A stretch of DNA of 64,000 bases from Pandoraea horticolens (GTDB taxonomy: Bacteria > Pseudomonadota > Gammaproteobacteria > Burkholderiales > Burkholderiaceae), in the NCBI RefSeq assembly GCF_902459555.1, contig NZ_CABPSM010000002.1:310001-374000 (forward strand), written 5' to 3'. The first letter of the stretch is position 1, and every line of letters starts with the position of its first letter. Below the pieces are notes generated by a model, which was not told the DNA's origin, searched no databases, and saw only the letters and a list, made by a program, of their open reading frames with translations. The position numbers and the translations under genes are program-made. This document shows, in pieces, positions 9,221 to 19,964 of the stretch.

Positions 9221-9253
9221 GTTCACAGAACGATATTTGTTCTCGGAACGATA
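9221..9253 (+). promoter_or_regulatory. Tandem GTTCnnnGAACGATA boxes upstream of leuC
   Basis: GTTCACAGAACGATA (9221-9235) and GTTCTCGGAACGATA (9239-9253) repeat with an 18-bp period. Each contains the inverted repeat GTTC-nnn-GAAC. The second box ends 21 bp before the leuC start codon. The arrangement fits a regulator that binds as two dimers on one DNA face. IclR-type proteins are one possibility, but no regulator gene is adjacent. Confidence 0.45.
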
Positions 9254-9274
9254 ATTTAGCCCCGCGTTTTTATC

Positions 9275-10684
9275 ATGGCCAAGACGCTGTATGACAAATT
9301 GTGGGATGCACATATCGTGCATACCGAGGACGATGGCACTACGTTGCTCTACATCGATCGTCACCTGTTGCACGAGGTGACCAGTCCGCAGGCGTTTGAG
9401 GGGCTAAAACTCGCGCAGCGTCCGGTCTGGCGTCTTTCCGCCAATCTCGCAGTGTCGGACCACAACGTGCCGACCACCGATCGTACGCAAGGCATTGCCG
9501 ATCCGATTTCGCGTTTGCAGGTCGACACGCTCGATACCAACTGCGACAACTTCGGCATCACCCAATTCAAGATGAACGACGTGCGTCAGGGCATCGTGCA
9601 CGTGATCGGCCCGGAGCAGGGCGCCACGCTGCCCGGCATGACGGTGGTTTGCGGCGACTCGCACACGTCCACGCATGGCGCGTTCGGCGCGCTGGCGTTC
9701 GGCATCGGCACGTCGGAAGTCGAGCACACGCTCGCCACGCAAACCTTGCTCATGAAAAAGAGCAAGAACATGCTCGTGAAGGTTGAGGGCACGCTGCCGC
9801 GCGGTTGTTCCGCCAAGGACATCGTGCTGGCCGTCATCGGCCGGATCGGCACTGCGGGCGGCACGGGCTACACGATCGAATTCGCCGGCTCGGCGATCCG
9901 CTCGCTCACGATGGAAGGTCGCATGACCGTGTGCAACATGGCTATCGAGGCCGGTGCGCGCGCCGGTCTGGTGGCCGTGGACGATACGACGATCAACTAT
10001 GTGAAGGGCCGTCCGTTCGCGCCTACGGGCGTGGAGTTCCAGCAGGCCGAAGCCTACTGGCGTACGTTCCACACCGATCCGGGGGCGCATTTCGACCATG
10101 TGGTCGAGATCGATGCGAATGCGCTGGTTCCGCAGGTGAGCTGGGGAACGTCGCCGGAAATGGTCGTGAGCATAGAAGACCGCGTGCCCGATCCCGAGAA
10201 GGAGAAGGACCCGGTCAAGCGTAGCGCCATGGAGCGCGCGCTTGAGTACATGGCGCTCACGCCCGATACACCGATGGCGAGTATCAACGTCGACAAGGTG
10301 TTCATCGGCTCGTGCACCAACTCGCGCATCGAAGATATTCGTGCGGCGGCTTACGTCGTGAAGACGCTCGGCCGTCGTGTGGCGTCGAATGTGCGCCTGG
10401 CGATGGTGGTGCCGGGCTCGGGGCTGGTGAAGCGTCAGGCCGAGCAAGAAGGGCTGGATCAGGTCTTCAAGGCCGCAGGCTTCGAATGGCGCGAACCGGG
10501 CTGCTCGATGTGTCTGGCGATGAATGCCGACCGTCTGGAGCCGGGTGAGCGCTGCGCGTCGACCTCGAACCGCAACTTCGAAGGCCGTCAGGGCGCGGGT
10601 GGGCGTACGCACCTCGTGAGCCCGGCGATGGCTGCGGCGGCTGCCATCGAAGGTCATTTCGTCGACGTGCGACGTCTCATCTGA
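9275..10684 (+). CDS. leuC: 3-isopropylmalate dehydratase large subunit
   Basis: The protein has 469 residues. With LeuD it isomerises 2-isopropylmalate to 3-isopropylmalate in leucine synthesis. It belongs to the aconitase superfamily. The [4Fe-4S] ligands are in [16 protein letters not shown] and [15 protein letters not shown]. The N-terminal [20 protein letters not shown] is characteristic. The start at 9275 is supported by the family alignment. It is the first gene of a leuC-entericidin-leuD-leuB-asd set. Confidence 0.97.
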   Translation: MAKTLYDKLWDAHIVHTEDDGTTLLYIDRHLLHEVTSPQAFEGLKLAQRPVWRLSANLAVSDHNVPTTDRTQGIADPISRLQVDTLDTNCDNFGITQFKMNDVRQGIVHVIGPEQGATLPGMTVVCGDSHTSTHGAFGALAFGIGTSEVEHTLATQTLLMKKSKNMLVKVEGTLPRGCSAKDIVLAVIGRIGTAGGTGYTIEFAGSAIRSLTMEGRMTVCNMAIEAGARAGLVAVDDTTINYVKGRPFAPTGVEFQQAEAYWRTFHTDPGAHFDHVVEIDANALVPQVSWGTSPEMVVSIEDRVPDPEKEKDPVKRSAMERALEYMALTPDTPMASINVDKVFIGSCTNSRIEDIRAAAYVVKTLGRRVASNVRLAMVVPGSGLVKRQAEQEGLDQVFKAAGFEWREPGCSMCLAMNADRLEPGERCASTSNRNFEGRQGAGGRTHLVSPAMAAAAAIEGHFVDVRRLI

Positions 10685-10739
10685 CGCTTTAGCATCGGTT
10701 TAACCGTCGTTTGACATCGTTTTTGACAGAGAAAGAATC

Positions 10740-10868
10740 ATGAAAAAACTGTGGATGCTGATCGGTGCGGTGCTGGTGCTGGGTGTGGCGGGTTGTAACA
10801 CGATGGCGGGCCTCGGCAAGGATACCCAAGCCGCTGGCTCGGCCCTCGAGAACGCCGCGAAGAAGTGA
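10740..10868 (+). CDS. Entericidin-type small lipoprotein (42 residues)
   Basis: The peptide starts MKKLWMLIGAVLVLGVAGCN, a lipoprotein signal with the lipobox VAGC (Cys19). The mature part (NTMAGLGKDTQAAGSALENA) has the GxGKDxQxxGxAxExA pattern of the entericidin A/B (EcnA/EcnB) family. E. coli entericidins form an antidote/toxin pair of membrane lipoproteins linked to stationary-phase lysis. Only one member is present here, so no toxin-antidote pair is visible. It is placed between leuC and leuD, with AGAAAGA as the ribosome site, and is probably cotranscribed with them. Confidence 0.85.
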   Translation: MKKLWMLIGAVLVLGVAGCNTMAGLGKDTQAAGSALENAAKK

Positions 10869-10989
10869 TGCGACGGTGCGTGTCGTGCGGGCAAGCGCCT
10901 CGCGCATGCGCCTACGAAATTTCCGGCTTTGACGGCTCCGGTTTTCCGGGGCCGTGCGTAGCCGAACTGTTTTGATCAGGTGGTTCATG

Positions 10990-11640
10990 ATGGAAAAATT
11001 TACTGTCCATACGGGGTTGGTGGCACCGCTGGATCGCGAAAACGTCGATACCGACGCGATCATCCCCAAGCAATTCCTGAAGTCGATCAAGCGTACGGGC
11101 TTCGGCCAGAATCTGTTCGACGAGTGGCGTTATCTCGATGTCGGTCAACCGGGGCAGGATTGCAGCACGCGTCCGCTCAATCCGAACTTCGTGCTGAACC
11201 AGCCTCGGTATCAGGGCGCGACGATTCTGCTCGCCCGCAAGAACTTCGGCTGTGGCAGCTCGCGCGAGCACGCGCCGTGGGCGTTGCAGCAATACGGCTT
11301 TCGCGCCGTCATTGCGCCGAGTTTTGCCGACATCTTCTTCAATAACTGCTACAAGAACGGGCTGCTGCCGATCGCGCTGTCCGAGTTGCAGGTTGACCAT
11401 CTGTTCAACGAGACGGCAGCGTTCAACGGCTACCAGTTGACGATCGATCTGGACAAGCAGGCAGTGGTGACGTCCGATGGCCGCGCTTATGCGTTCGATA
11501 TCGCGCCGTTCCGCAAGTACTGCATGGTGAACGGATTCGACGACATCGGCCTGACGCTGCGTCACGCCGACAAGATTCGCGCCTACGAGGCCGAGCGGCT
11601 CACGAAGCAGCCGTGGCTCGCAACGCGCTTGCCGGGCTGA
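10990..11640 (+). CDS. leuD: 3-isopropylmalate dehydratase small subunit
   Basis: The protein has 216 residues. It is the swivel-domain partner of LeuC. Typical segments are [20 protein letters not shown] near the start, [15 protein letters not shown] in the middle and [11 protein letters not shown] near the end. Two adjacent ATG codons (10987 and 10990) are possible starts; the AGGTGG ribosome site is better spaced for 10990. It follows the entericidin gene by 121 bp and precedes leuB by 36 bp. Confidence 0.96.
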   Translation: MEKFTVHTGLVAPLDRENVDTDAIIPKQFLKSIKRTGFGQNLFDEWRYLDVGQPGQDCSTRPLNPNFVLNQPRYQGATILLARKNFGCGSSREHAPWALQQYGFRAVIAPSFADIFFNNCYKNGLLPIALSELQVDHLFNETAAFNGYQLTIDLDKQAVVTSDGRAYAFDIAPFRKYCMVNGFDDIGLTLRHADKIRAYEAERLTKQPWLATRLPG

Positions 11641-11676
11641 GTCCCGAGCACTCAAGGCTCAATCCAAGGAGATTGC

Positions 11677-12744
11677 ATGAAAATCGCTGTGTTGCCGGGT
11701 GACGGCATTGGTCCGGAAATCGTGACGGAAGCCGTCAACGTGTTGAACGCACTTGGCGAAAAGTTCGAGCTGGAAGAGGCGCCCGTCGGCGGCGCTGGCT
11801 ATGCGGCCACGGGGCACCCGCTGCCGGACGCCACACTCAAGCTCGCGAAGGAGGCGGACGCCATTCTGTTCGGTGCCGTGGGCGACTGGAAGTACGATTC
11901 GCTCGAGCGTGCGCTGCGTCCCGAGCAGGCGATTCTGGGGTTGCGCAAGCATCTTCAACTGTTCGCCAACTTCCGTCCTGCCATTCTGTACAAGGAATTG
12001 GCCGACGCGTCGAGCCTGAAGCCGGAAATCGTGGCAGGGCTGGATATCCTGATCATTCGCGAGCTGAACGGTGACATTTACTTCGGTCAGCCGAAGGGTT
12101 TCCGCCAGTCGCCGGACGGTGCTTTCGAAGGGGCGCGCGAAGGTTTTGATACCATGCGCTATAGCGTGCCCGAAGTGGAGCGTATCGCGCACGTCGCATT
12201 TCAGGCCGCAGCCAAGCGTGACAAGCGTTTGTGCTCGGTCGACAAGGCCAATGTGCTAGAGACGTCGCAACTGTGGCGTGACACGATGATCGAGGTCGCG
12301 AAGCAGTATCCGGAAGTCGAACTGTCGCATATGTACGTCGATAACGCCGCGATGCAACTGGTCAAGGCGCCGAAGAACTTCGACGTGGTGGTGACTGGCA
12401 ACATGTTCGGCGATATTCTCTCGGATGAGGCGGCCATGCTGACGGGCTCGATCGGCATGCTGCCGTCGGCGTCGCTCGATGCCAACAACAAGGGGCTGTA
12501 CGAACCGTCGCATGGTTCGGCTCCCGATATCGCCGGCAAGGGCGTGGCCAATCCGTTGGCGACGATTCTGTCGGCGGCCATGATGCTGCGTTACACGTTC
12601 GGCCTCGCGGAACAGGCCGACCGCGTGGAGAACGCAGTGAAGAAGGTGCTGGCGCAAGGCTTGCGTACACCCGACATCTGGCGGGAAGGCGCAACCAAGG
12701 TCGGTACGCGCGAAATGGGCGCGGCGGTCGTCGCCGCGCTTTAA
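11677..12744 (+). CDS. leuB: 3-isopropylmalate dehydrogenase
   Basis: The protein has 355 residues. It oxidises and decarboxylates 3-isopropylmalate with [16 protein letters not shown] at the N-terminus, [20 protein letters not shown] for substrate binding, and [12 protein letters not shown] for metal and cofactor binding are all present. AAGGAG lies just upstream of the ATG. It is directly downstream of leuD, completing the isomerase-dehydrogenase part of leucine synthesis; leuA is not in the window. Confidence 0.97.
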   Translation: MKIAVLPGDGIGPEIVTEAVNVLNALGEKFELEEAPVGGAGYAATGHPLPDATLKLAKEADAILFGAVGDWKYDSLERALRPEQAILGLRKHLQLFANFRPAILYKELADASSLKPEIVAGLDILIIRELNGDIYFGQPKGFRQSPDGAFEGAREGFDTMRYSVPEVERIAHVAFQAAAKRDKRLCSVDKANVLETSQLWRDTMIEVAKQYPEVELSHMYVDNAAMQLVKAPKNFDVVVTGNMFGDILSDEAAMLTGSIGMLPSASLDANNKGLYEPSHGSAPDIAGKGVANPLATILSAAMMLRYTFGLAEQADRVENAVKKVLAQGLRTPDIWREGATKVGTREMGAAVVAAL

Positions 12745-12751
12745 CGCCGAC

Positions 12752-12771
12752 GGGGCGTCGTGAGACGCCCC
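12752..12771 (+). terminator. GC-rich hairpin between leuB and asd
   Basis: GGGGCGTC (12752-12759), loop GTGA and GACGCCCC (12764-12771) form a perfect 8-bp stem. There is no T run, so it may only attenuate transcription or protect the leuB mRNA end. The asd start follows at 12805. Confidence 0.35.
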
Positions 12772-12804
12772 TCTGCGCAATTGCAACGATAAGAGAGTGG
12801 ATAA

Positions 12805-13935
12805 ATGAAAACCGTAGGTCTGGTAGGTTGGCGGGGCATGGTCGGTTCGGTTCTGATGCAGCGCATGCAGCAGGAGAACGACTTTGCTTTGATCGAGCCG
12901 GTGTTTTTCAGCACCAGCAACGCGGGCGGCAAAGCCCCGTCGACGGCGAAGAACGAGACTTCGCTGAAAGACGCCAATGATGTCAACGAGCTGAAAAAAT
13001 GCGACATCATTATTACCTGCCAGGGCGGTGACTATACAACCGAGATCTTCCCGAAGCTGCGCGCTGCGGGTTGGAACGGCTATTGGATCGACGCAGCCTC
13101 GACGCTGCGCATGAAGGACGATGCCATCATCGTTCTCGATCCGGTCAACCTCGATGTGATCAAGAATTCGCTGACGAAGGGCACCAAGAACTTCGTCGGC
13201 GGCAATTGCACCGTGAGCTGCATGCTGATGGGCCTGGGGGGTCTCTTCCAGCACGGTCTGGTCGACTGGCTGACGTCGATGACGTATCAGGCTGCATCGG
13301 GCGGTGGCGCACAGCACATGCGCGAACTGCTCACGCAGTTCGGCAGCATCAACGCAGAAGTCAAGGCGCTGCTGGACGACCCGCACTCGGCCATTCTGGA
13401 GATCGACCGTAAGGTGCTCGCGAAGCAACACGCGCTCACCGCCGACGAGACCAAACAGTTCGGCGTGCCGCTGGGCGGTAACCTGATTCCCTGGATCGAC
13501 AAGGATCTGGGCAACGGCCAATCGAAGGAAGAATGGAAGGGCGGAGCCGAGACCAACAAGATTCTGGGGCTGGGCGACGGTTTCCCTGGTACGCGCGCCA
13601 TTCCGGTGGACGGTCTGTGCGTGCGCATCGGTGCGATGCGCTGTCACAGCCAGGCGCTGACCATCAAGCTTACGAAGGATGTGCCGTTAGATGAACTGAC
13701 CGACATCATCGGCCAGGCCAATGACTGGGTGAAGGTGGTGCCGAACACACGTGAGGCGTCGGTGAAGGATTTGACGCCTGCCGCCGTGACCGGCACGATG
13801 ACCATTCCGGTGGGCCGTCTGCGCAAGATGTCGATGGGGCCGGAGTACCTGTCGGCATTCACGGTGGGCGATCAACTGTTGTGGGGCGCAGCGGAACCGC
13901 TGCGTCGCATGCTACGCATCCTGCTCGACGCTTGA
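12805..13935 (+). CDS. asd: Aspartate-semialdehyde dehydrogenase
   Basis: The protein has 376 residues. It reduces aspartyl phosphate to aspartate semialdehyde, the branch point to lysine, threonine, methionine and diaminopimelate. The NADP site is [15 protein letters not shown]. The nucleophilic cysteine is Cys135 in [15 protein letters not shown]. The later active-site histidine lies in [15 protein letters not shown]. It is the long Gram-negative type. Its partner lysC is at 52656. It follows leuB by 60 bp, a common betaproteobacterial order. Confidence 0.97.
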   Translation: MKTVGLVGWRGMVGSVLMQRMQQENDFALIEPVFFSTSNAGGKAPSTAKNETSLKDANDVNELKKCDIIITCQGGDYTTEIFPKLRAAGWNGYWIDAASTLRMKDDAIIVLDPVNLDVIKNSLTKGTKNFVGGNCTVSCMLMGLGGLFQHGLVDWLTSMTYQAASGGGAQHMRELLTQFGSINAEVKALLDDPHSAILEIDRKVLAKQHALTADETKQFGVPLGGNLIPWIDKDLGNGQSKEEWKGGAETNKILGLGDGFPGTRAIPVDGLCVRIGAMRCHSQALTIKLTKDVPLDELTDIIGQANDWVKVVPNTREASVKDLTPAAVTGTMTIPVGRLRKMSMGPEYLSAFTVGDQLLWGAAEPLRRMLRILLDA

Positions 13936-14059
13936 GCGTCGACGCGTATTGGTAAGGCGTGAAGAACGGCGGCCTGCGGGGCCGCCGTCCGCGCTTTGGG
14001 AGGCGCCCCATTTGCTGGGGCGTCCAGAGAAAAACGACTGACAGGCTTGACAAGACACA

Positions 14060-17000
14060 GTGCGGAAATACTCGATCGGCAAGCGTGCAAACTCGTCCCA
14101 TAACTCGTTTCGCCTGAGCGCGGCGGCGGCCGTCTTGTGGAGCCTCGGGCTTCTCAATGCCGGTGCTGCAGAGTTCGGCCCGCAGCAGGTGCGCTCGGGT
14201 CCGGGCCAGCCGCTGCGCGCAGTGATCGTGCTGGGCAACGTGTCGCAAGCCGAAGCCGACGGATTGTCGGTGAAGCTCGCACCGCGCGATGCCTTCAGGC
14301 AGGCAGGTCTGCGCTATGACCCCACGCTCGAGAAGCTCTCCGTCTCGGTCACGCCGACCGCAGGACGCGAACCGGGGTACAGCGGCACGTATCTCGTCCA
14401 TGTCGATTCGGCTGAGCCGGTCACTACCTCGTTCCTCGATCTGTTGCTGGTGCTCGAATGGCGCACCGGCCGGCAGTCCAACGCGCTCACGCTGTCCGCC
14501 ATCCCGGAAGCCAGCGCTGCGCAACCGCAGGCGGTTGTGCCCGCGCAGACGTCGGATCGCGGGACTCCCGCGACGGCTACCTCTCCCGTGTCTTCCCCGG
14601 CGCCGGCTCCTGCGGCGTCTGCTCAGCCAGGCAACGCATCGTCGGGGGCGGCCGCAGAGGGGGCGCGTAAGGTGGGCCGGGGAGATTCACTCTCGTCGAT
14701 TGCCCGTGAATTCACGAGCGGCGAAGGTGGTACAACGCTCGCGCAGATGATGACCGCGCTGTTCGAATCGAACCGCTCGGCGTTCATCGGTGACGATCCG
14801 AACCGGCTGCGTCAGGGGGCGACGTTGACACGCCCGGCCGATGCGCAGGTGCAGAGTATTCCTCCCGCCCAGGCACGCAAGTTCGTGTCTTCGGCGCGGG
14901 AACAGTTTGACGCGTATCGCGCGCGGCTGGCCGAATCGACGACGCGGCAGGCAGCACCGGCCGGTGGCCGCAGTGCACAAGGCGCGATCGAAGCGGGCAA
15001 GGCACCGGAAGCAGCCGCCCCCGCCACGCGCGATGAATTGAAGCTGTCGCGACCCGGCAAGGGTGGGGCGGGCGGCACGGCCGGTCGCACCGGCGGCAGC
15101 GAGGAAGAGCAAATCGCCCAGGGCAAGGCGCAAGCCGAGGCGCAGGGCAGGGTGAATGAGTTGCAGAAGAACGTAGCAGATCTCCAGAAGCTGTTGGCGA
15201 TGAAGAATCAGGCTGTCGCCAATCTGGAGGAGCAGGCCGCCGCCGCTTCCGGGGCGACCGCACAGGACAAGACGGCGAAATCCGCCGACGGCAAGACCAA
15301 GACACCAGCGGCGGCTGCGACTGCCGCTGCGGTACCGAATGCCGCCAAGGGTGTGGCTGACTCGAAGGACGCCGCCGCAACTGACAGTCCGGCCACGGTG
15401 GCCGTAGCGTCGGAGGCTGCGGCCACCGATGCTGCCTCTGCCGCATCGGCGAGTGTGACGGCCTCGGACGCTGCGGCCGCCGTGGCGGCATCGGCTAGCG
15501 AGGTCGTAGCGGCATCGGCCGCCAGCGCGCCGGCAGCCGAGTCGAAGCCCGCGCCCAATGCCGCCATGAATTGGCGTGCTGTGACTCAGAATCCGTATGT
15601 GCTGCCGGGGGCTGGCGCGCTGGTGGTGCTGCTCGGTCTGTGGTGGCTGATGCGTCGCCGCCGTGCCGAGACACCGGCCGGGCAGCCCGGCCCGTATGAC
15701 GATGGGCACGACGCTCATGCAGGCCAGGATCAGGATGCGCCGCACGATGGCCCGCAAGCTGACGAGTCGGCATCAGGTGTGGCAACGGCGGGTGCCGTGG
15801 CGGCTGCCGGTGCCGTAGGCGCTGCCGCGCTGTATGCAGCCAATCAGGCGGAAGCCGACGAACATTTGCATCCTGCTGCCGATGACACACGGTCGGCGTC
15901 GGACGTTGGTGCCGCTGCCGTCGAAGACGAGCAGCCGGCCCCCGAGGCTGCCGAAGCCGGCGTGCCGGAAGAATGGGATGTCGAGCCGTCGCCTTTGGCC
16001 GATGCGTCGGCCGACGCGGCTCACGCCGAAGGTCCGGACAACTCGCCGGTGACATTCGAGGCGTCGGAAGCGCCCGCTGAACCGGTCGTCGACGAGGTGG
16101 CGCCCCATGTGCTGGAAGCCTCGCCGGAAGCTGCCCGCGAGCCGGAAATCGATTGGAATGCCGCGTTTGCCGAGCAGGCTGGGGAGGCCGGCGAAGTACC
16201 CGCCGCGCATGACGATCCGGCGACGGCCACCTTGTCGTCGCTGGAAGCGCTTGGCGCTGCGGCGGCCATTGGCGGCGCCGCTGCTGCGCACACGGCACAA
16301 GTCGAGCCAACGCCCGCCGCGCAGGCAGAAACGGCAGAAAACATTGCGCCGATTGCCGGCGCGACGCCTGACGGCGGTGTGGCAGGCATGGTGGGCGATC
16401 TGGATCTGGCGATTCCGGGGCAGCCGGCGCATGTAGGTACGATTTCTAGCGATGCGTTGCCTTCCCTGAGCAAGGGGCTGGGCTCTGTGCAGTTCAAGAT
16501 GGAGCCTAAGGACGGTCCGATCCATCAGCAAACCGGCGCGGATGAGGAGGGCGACGACGCCTATCCCGAACTGAGCGACGCCGATTTCGACGCCGCGATG
16601 GAGCAGGCAAATCGGCCCCCCGAAGCGCCGCGCAGCTACACCGATGAAGCACACGAAGCGCCGTCGCTCAAGCCACTGTCGTTCGATCTGTCGGACTTCA
16701 GCCTCGATCTGAAGGGCGACGAGGCATCAGCCGCACCGGCGTTCGTCAGCGCGCCGACGCTGCCCGCTGACATCGGCGTGGAGGCGTTGGTCGAGCACGA
16801 GACGCTGGATTCGACGCCGCCGGAGACGCCGTTTGCGGCCGAACCCGCTGCGCCGCAGGTGCCGCAAGTGATCGTGCCGACGCCGGAGCCGATCGTCGCG
16901 GGATCGTCCGCAGAGTCCGCTGCGTCCGCCACGCCGAACGTGCCTGACGAATTCCATACGAAACTCGAACTGGCCGCCGCGTACCAGACCATCGGCGACG

Positions 17001-17098
17001 ACGATGGCGCGCGAGAATTGCTTGAAGAAGTGATCGCCGGAGGGGATGCGGCACAGCAGTCCGCCGCTCGCACACGGCTGGCCGAGCTAGGCAAGTGA
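14060..17098 (+). CDS. fimV: FimV/HubP-like polar scaffold protein
   Basis: The protein has 1012 residues and a GTG start. A signal peptide and the FimV N-terminal domain (LNAGAAEFGPQQVRSGPGQP, VIVLGNVSQAEADGL) come first. A LysM peptidoglycan-binding module follows at about 202-260 (VGRGDSLSSIAREF), then a coiled coil at about 348-397. A single membrane span (LPGAGALVVLLGLWWLMRRR) lies at about 513-532. A long acidic Ala-rich cytoplasmic region ends in a TPR-like FimV C-terminal motif (ELAAAYQTIGDDDGARELLE). The family marks cell poles and supports type IV pilus assembly and twitching. The low-complexity middle parts are probably disordered. Confidence 0.9.
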   Translation: MRKYSIGKRANSSHNSFRLSAAAAVLWSLGLLNAGAAEFGPQQVRSGPGQPLRAVIVLGNVSQAEADGLSVKLAPRDAFRQAGLRYDPTLEKLSVSVTPTAGREPGYSGTYLVHVDSAEPVTTSFLDLLLVLEWRTGRQSNALTLSAIPEASAAQPQAVVPAQTSDRGTPATATSPVSSPAPAPAASAQPGNASSGAAAEGARKVGRGDSLSSIAREFTSGEGGTTLAQMMTALFESNRSAFIGDDPNRLRQGATLTRPADAQVQSIPPAQARKFVSSAREQFDAYRARLAESTTRQAAPAGGRSAQGAIEAGKAPEAAAPATRDELKLSRPGKGGAGGTAGRTGGSEEEQIAQGKAQAEAQGRVNELQKNVADLQKLLAMKNQAVANLEEQAAAASGATAQDKTAKSADGKTKTPAAAATAAAVPNAAKGVADSKDAAATDSPATVAVASEAAATDAASAASASVTASDAAAAVAASASEVVAASAASAPAAESKPAPNAAMNWRAVTQNPYVLPGAGALVVLLGLWWLMRRRRAETPAGQPGPYDDGHDAHAGQDQDAPHDGPQADESASGVATAGAVAAAGAVGAAALYAANQAEADEHLHPAADDTRSASDVGAAAVEDEQPAPEAAEAGVPEEWDVEPSPLADASADAAHAEGPDNSPVTFEASEAPAEPVVDEVAPHVLEASPEAAREPEIDWNAAFAEQAGEAGEVPAAHDDPATATLSSLEALGAAAAIGGAAAAHTAQVEPTPAAQAETAENIAPIAGATPDGGVAGMVGDLDLAIPGQPAHVGTISSDALPSLSKGLGSVQFKMEPKDGPIHQQTGADEEGDDAYPELSDADFDAAMEQANRPPEAPRSYTDEAHEAPSLKPLSFDLSDFSLDLKGDEASAAPAFVSAPTLPADIGVEALVEHETLDSTPPETPFAAEPAAPQVPQVIVPTPEPIVAGSSAESAASATPNVPDEFHTKLELAAAYQTIGDDDGARELLEEVIAGGDAAQQSAARTRLAELGK

Positions 17099-17141
17099 CG
17101 CCACGGCGCATCGACGATCACACCGCTGATTGACCGTAGTT

Positions 17142-17178
17142 TGGGGCGCTCGTAGGTTGGGCGCCCATTTTTCTTTTT
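17142..17178 (+). terminator. Intrinsic terminator after fimV
   Basis: TGGGGCGC (from 17142) pairs, with one bulge, with GCGCCCA (17161-17167), and a T-rich run TTTTTCTTTTT follows at 17168-17178. It ends just before the truA start codon at 17182, so truA must either be read through or start from within this region. Confidence 0.6.
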
Positions 17179-17181
17179 CAT

Positions 17182-17982
17182 ATGCGAATTGCACTGGGCA
17201 TCCATTACGACGGCGCGGCGTTCTCCGGCTGGCAATCGCAGCCGCATGGCAACACCGTGCAGCAGACGCTCGAGGCCGCACTGCGCGAGTTCGGCGGCGT
17301 AGCGCTGCCCACGACGGTTGCAGGACGCACCGACACCGGCGTGCATGGCATCGGTCAGGTGGTGCATTTCGACACTGAACTCGATCGTGCGATGTTCTCG
17401 TGGGTGCGGGGCGTGAACGCCTTTTTGCCCAAGACGGTTGCCGTGCAATGGGCGCAAGCGATGCCCGACGACTTCCATGCGCGTTTTGCCGCCTTCGAGC
17501 GCACGTATTTCTACGTGCTATACGTGCATCCCGTGCGTTCGCCCTTGCTCGAGGGCCGTTGCGGCTGGCTGCACACCCCGCTCGATCTCGACGCGATGCG
17601 CACCGCGAGTCAGGCGCTGGTGGGCGAGCACGACTTCTCGGCGTTCCGCTCGTCGGAGTGCCAGGCCAAGACGCCGGTCAAGCACCTGTACGCCATCGAT
17701 ATCGAGCAGCAGGGACATTTCTTTGTATTCCGCTTCCGGGCGAGCGCGTTTTTGCATCACATGGTGCGCAACATCATGGGGTGTCTGGTCGCCATCGGCC
17801 GGGGACGTCAGCCCGCGAGCTGGATGTCGCAGGTGCTCGCGAGTCTCGACCGGCGTCAGGCCGCCCCGACGTTCATGCCGGACGGCCTGTATCTGGCCCG
17901 TGTGGGGTATCCTGAGCGTTTCGCCGTACCCGAGCCCAACTGGGCCGCGTGGCCGTTCCCGATGCCGTGGGCAAGCTCATGA
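17182..17982 (+). CDS. truA: tRNA pseudouridine(38-40) synthase
   Basis: The protein has 266 residues. It makes pseudouridine at positions 38-40 of tRNA anticodon stems. The catalytic aspartate is Asp51 in [35 protein letters not shown] and [20 protein letters not shown] are family segments. The stop codon overlaps the trpF start in an ATGA arrangement, implying translational coupling to tryptophan synthesis genes. Confidence 0.96.
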   Translation: MRIALGIHYDGAAFSGWQSQPHGNTVQQTLEAALREFGGVALPTTVAGRTDTGVHGIGQVVHFDTELDRAMFSWVRGVNAFLPKTVAVQWAQAMPDDFHARFAAFERTYFYVLYVHPVRSPLLEGRCGWLHTPLDLDAMRTASQALVGEHDFSAFRSSECQAKTPVKHLYAIDIEQQGHFFVFRFRASAFLHHMVRNIMGCLVAIGRGRQPASWMSQVLASLDRRQAAPTFMPDGLYLARVGYPERFAVPEPNWAAWPFPMPWASS

Positions 17983-18635
17983 AATCCCGTACCCGAATCA
18001 AGATTTGCGGCCTGTCGCAGCCGGCGGATATCGATCATGCCGTGGCGCTGGGCGTCGACGCCATCGGCCTGGTGTTCTACCCGCCGAGCCCGCGCTACGT
18101 GGATCTGGCGCGTGCGGCCGAACTCGCCCGCCGGGTGCCACCTTACGTGAGTCTGGTCGGCTTGTTCGTCAATGTGACGGCCGACGAGATCGCGCGTACC
18201 GTCGAGACAGTGCCGCTGACGACGCTGCAGTTCCACGGCGACGAAACGCCCGAGGAATGCGCGACGCTGTCGGCGGCGGCGGGCAACCGTCCGTACATGC
18301 GCGCCATGCGTATCGGCCCTGAGACGAAAGACAGCGGCGATTTGCTACAATTCGCCAACGCATACACCGCCGCACAAGGCATCTTGCTAGATGCTCTGGT
18401 TGAGGGCTATGGCGGTGGAGGAAAGGTTTTCGATTGGTCACTTATTCCAAAAGACATCGCGCGTCGGGCCGTTTTGAGTGGTGGCTTGAACGCACACAAC
18501 GTTGCTGAAGCCATCGGCCGGGTGACGCCTTACGCCGTCGACGTGTCGAGTGGTGTGGAGGCGTCGCGGGGCGTGAAGGATCACGCCCGCATGACGGCGT
18601 TCGTGCAGGCAGTGCGTGCCGCCGACGCCGAATAA
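17979..18635 (+). CDS. trpF: Phosphoribosylanthranilate isomerase
   Basis: The protein has 218 residues and a TIM-barrel fold. It converts phosphoribosylanthranilate to CdRP in tryptophan synthesis. The catalytic cysteine is in [13 protein letters not shown] at the N-terminus. [40 protein letters not shown] and [16 protein letters not shown] are the phosphate-binding and active-site loops. The start at 17979 overlaps the truA stop. An in-frame ATG upstream at 17949 lies inside truA and is less likely. Confidence 0.96.
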   Translation: MKSRTRIKICGLSQPADIDHAVALGVDAIGLVFYPPSPRYVDLARAAELARRVPPYVSLVGLFVNVTADEIARTVETVPLTTLQFHGDETPEECATLSAAAGNRPYMRAMRIGPETKDSGDLLQFANAYTAAQGILLDALVEGYGGGGKVFDWSLIPKDIARRAVLSGGLNAHNVAEAIGRVTPYAVDVSSGVEASRGVKDHARMTAFVQAVRAADAE

Positions 18636-18692
18636 GCAACCCGCCGGGGCGCCCATCAGGGCCGCTCACCGGTAATGCGAAGAGTGACGACC

Positions 18693-19895
18693 ATGTACGA
18701 TTTACCTGACGCCCGAGGCCATTTCGGCCAGTACGGCGGTGTCTTTGTGGCTGAGACGCTGATTCACGCGCTCGACGAACTGCGCGAGGCCTATGCCAAG
18801 TATCAGAATGATCCGGCTTTCCTCGAAGAATTCCATTACGAACTGAAGCACTACGTCGGCCGTCCGTCGCCGATTTATCACGCCAAGCGCTGGAGCAGCG
18901 AACTGGGCGGTGCACAGGTGTACCTCAAGCGCGAAGACCTGAACCACACCGGCGCGCACAAGGTGAACAACGTGATCGGGCAGGCGCTGCTGGCGCGTCG
19001 CATGGGCAAACGCCGTGTGATCGCCGAGACCGGCGCCGGTCAGCACGGGGTGGCCACGGCGACCATCGCCGCGCGCTTCGACATGGAGTGCGTGGTGTAT
19101 ATGGGCGCTGAGGACGTGAAGCGTCAGGCGGCCAACGTCTATCGCATGCAGTTGCTCGGCGCGACCGTGGTGCCCGTGGAGTCGGGTTCGAAAACCCTCA
19201 AGGATGCGCTCAACGAAGCCATGCGCGACTGGGTCACGAATGTCGAGAGCACGTTCTACATCATCGGTACCGTGGCCGGGCCGCATCCGTATCCGATGCT
19301 CGTGCGCGATTTCCAGAGCGTGATCGGCGAAGAGTGCAAGGTGCAGATGCCCGAACTGACCGGACGCCAGCCGGATTACGTGCTCGCCTGCGTGGGCGGC
19401 GGCTCGAACGCCATGGGCATTTTCTATCCGTACATCGACGAGCCGAACGTGAAGCTCGTGGGCGTGGAAGCGGCCGGCGACGGCATCGAGACCGGCCGTC
19501 ATGCGGCGTCGATCCTCGGCGGCACGCCTGGCGTGCTACACGGCAACCGCACCTATTTGCTGCAGGACGCCAACGGGCAGATCACCGAGACGCATTCGAT
19601 TTCGGCGGGGCTGGACTACCCCGGGGTGGGGCCCGAACACGCGTGGCTGCACGACATCAAGCGCGCCGAGTATGTGGGCATTACCGATACCGAAGCGCTT
19701 CGGGCGTTCCATGACTGCTGCCGGATCGAGGGCATCATCCCGGCATTGGAGTCGAGCCATGCGCTCGCTTACGCGTGCAAGTTGGCGCCGACGCTGCCGA
19801 GCGACCAGATCGTGCTGGTCAATCTTTCGGGCCGCGGCGACAAAGACATGCACACCGTGATGGCGCTGGCCAAGCCGGCGCCTGCGGGCGCGTAA
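18693..19895 (+). CDS. trpB: Tryptophan synthase beta chain
   Basis: The protein has 400 residues. It joins indole and serine to make tryptophan using PLP. The PLP lysine is in [30 protein letters not shown] and [10 protein letters not shown] bind substrate and the PLP phosphate. The start at 18693 ([16 protein letters not shown]) is the usual family start; an ATG at 18675 would add six residues. The partner trpA is separated from it by a DNA methyltransferase gene. Confidence 0.97.
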   Translation: MYDLPDARGHFGQYGGVFVAETLIHALDELREAYAKYQNDPAFLEEFHYELKHYVGRPSPIYHAKRWSSELGGAQVYLKREDLNHTGAHKVNNVIGQALLARRMGKRRVIAETGAGQHGVATATIAARFDMECVVYMGAEDVKRQAANVYRMQLLGATVVPVESGSKTLKDALNEAMRDWVTNVESTFYIIGTVAGPHPYPMLVRDFQSVIGEECKVQMPELTGRQPDYVLACVGGGSNAMGIFYPYIDEPNVKLVGVEAAGDGIETGRHAASILGGTPGVLHGNRTYLLQDANGQITETHSISAGLDYPGVGPEHAWLHDIKRAEYVGITDTEALRAFHDCCRIEGIIPALESSHALAYACKLAPTLPSDQIVLVNLSGRGDKDMHTVMALAKPAPAGA

Positions 19896-19964
19896 GCGGC
19901 GCTGCGAGATGCCATTGACCCCTAGGTCCCAGTTCCCAGATCCGTTGAGGACACCAGAACCAGC

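Noticed and set aside
10740-10868. Complete toxin-antidote entericidin pair
   Set aside because: Only one entericidin-like gene is present and no second lipoprotein was found nearby.
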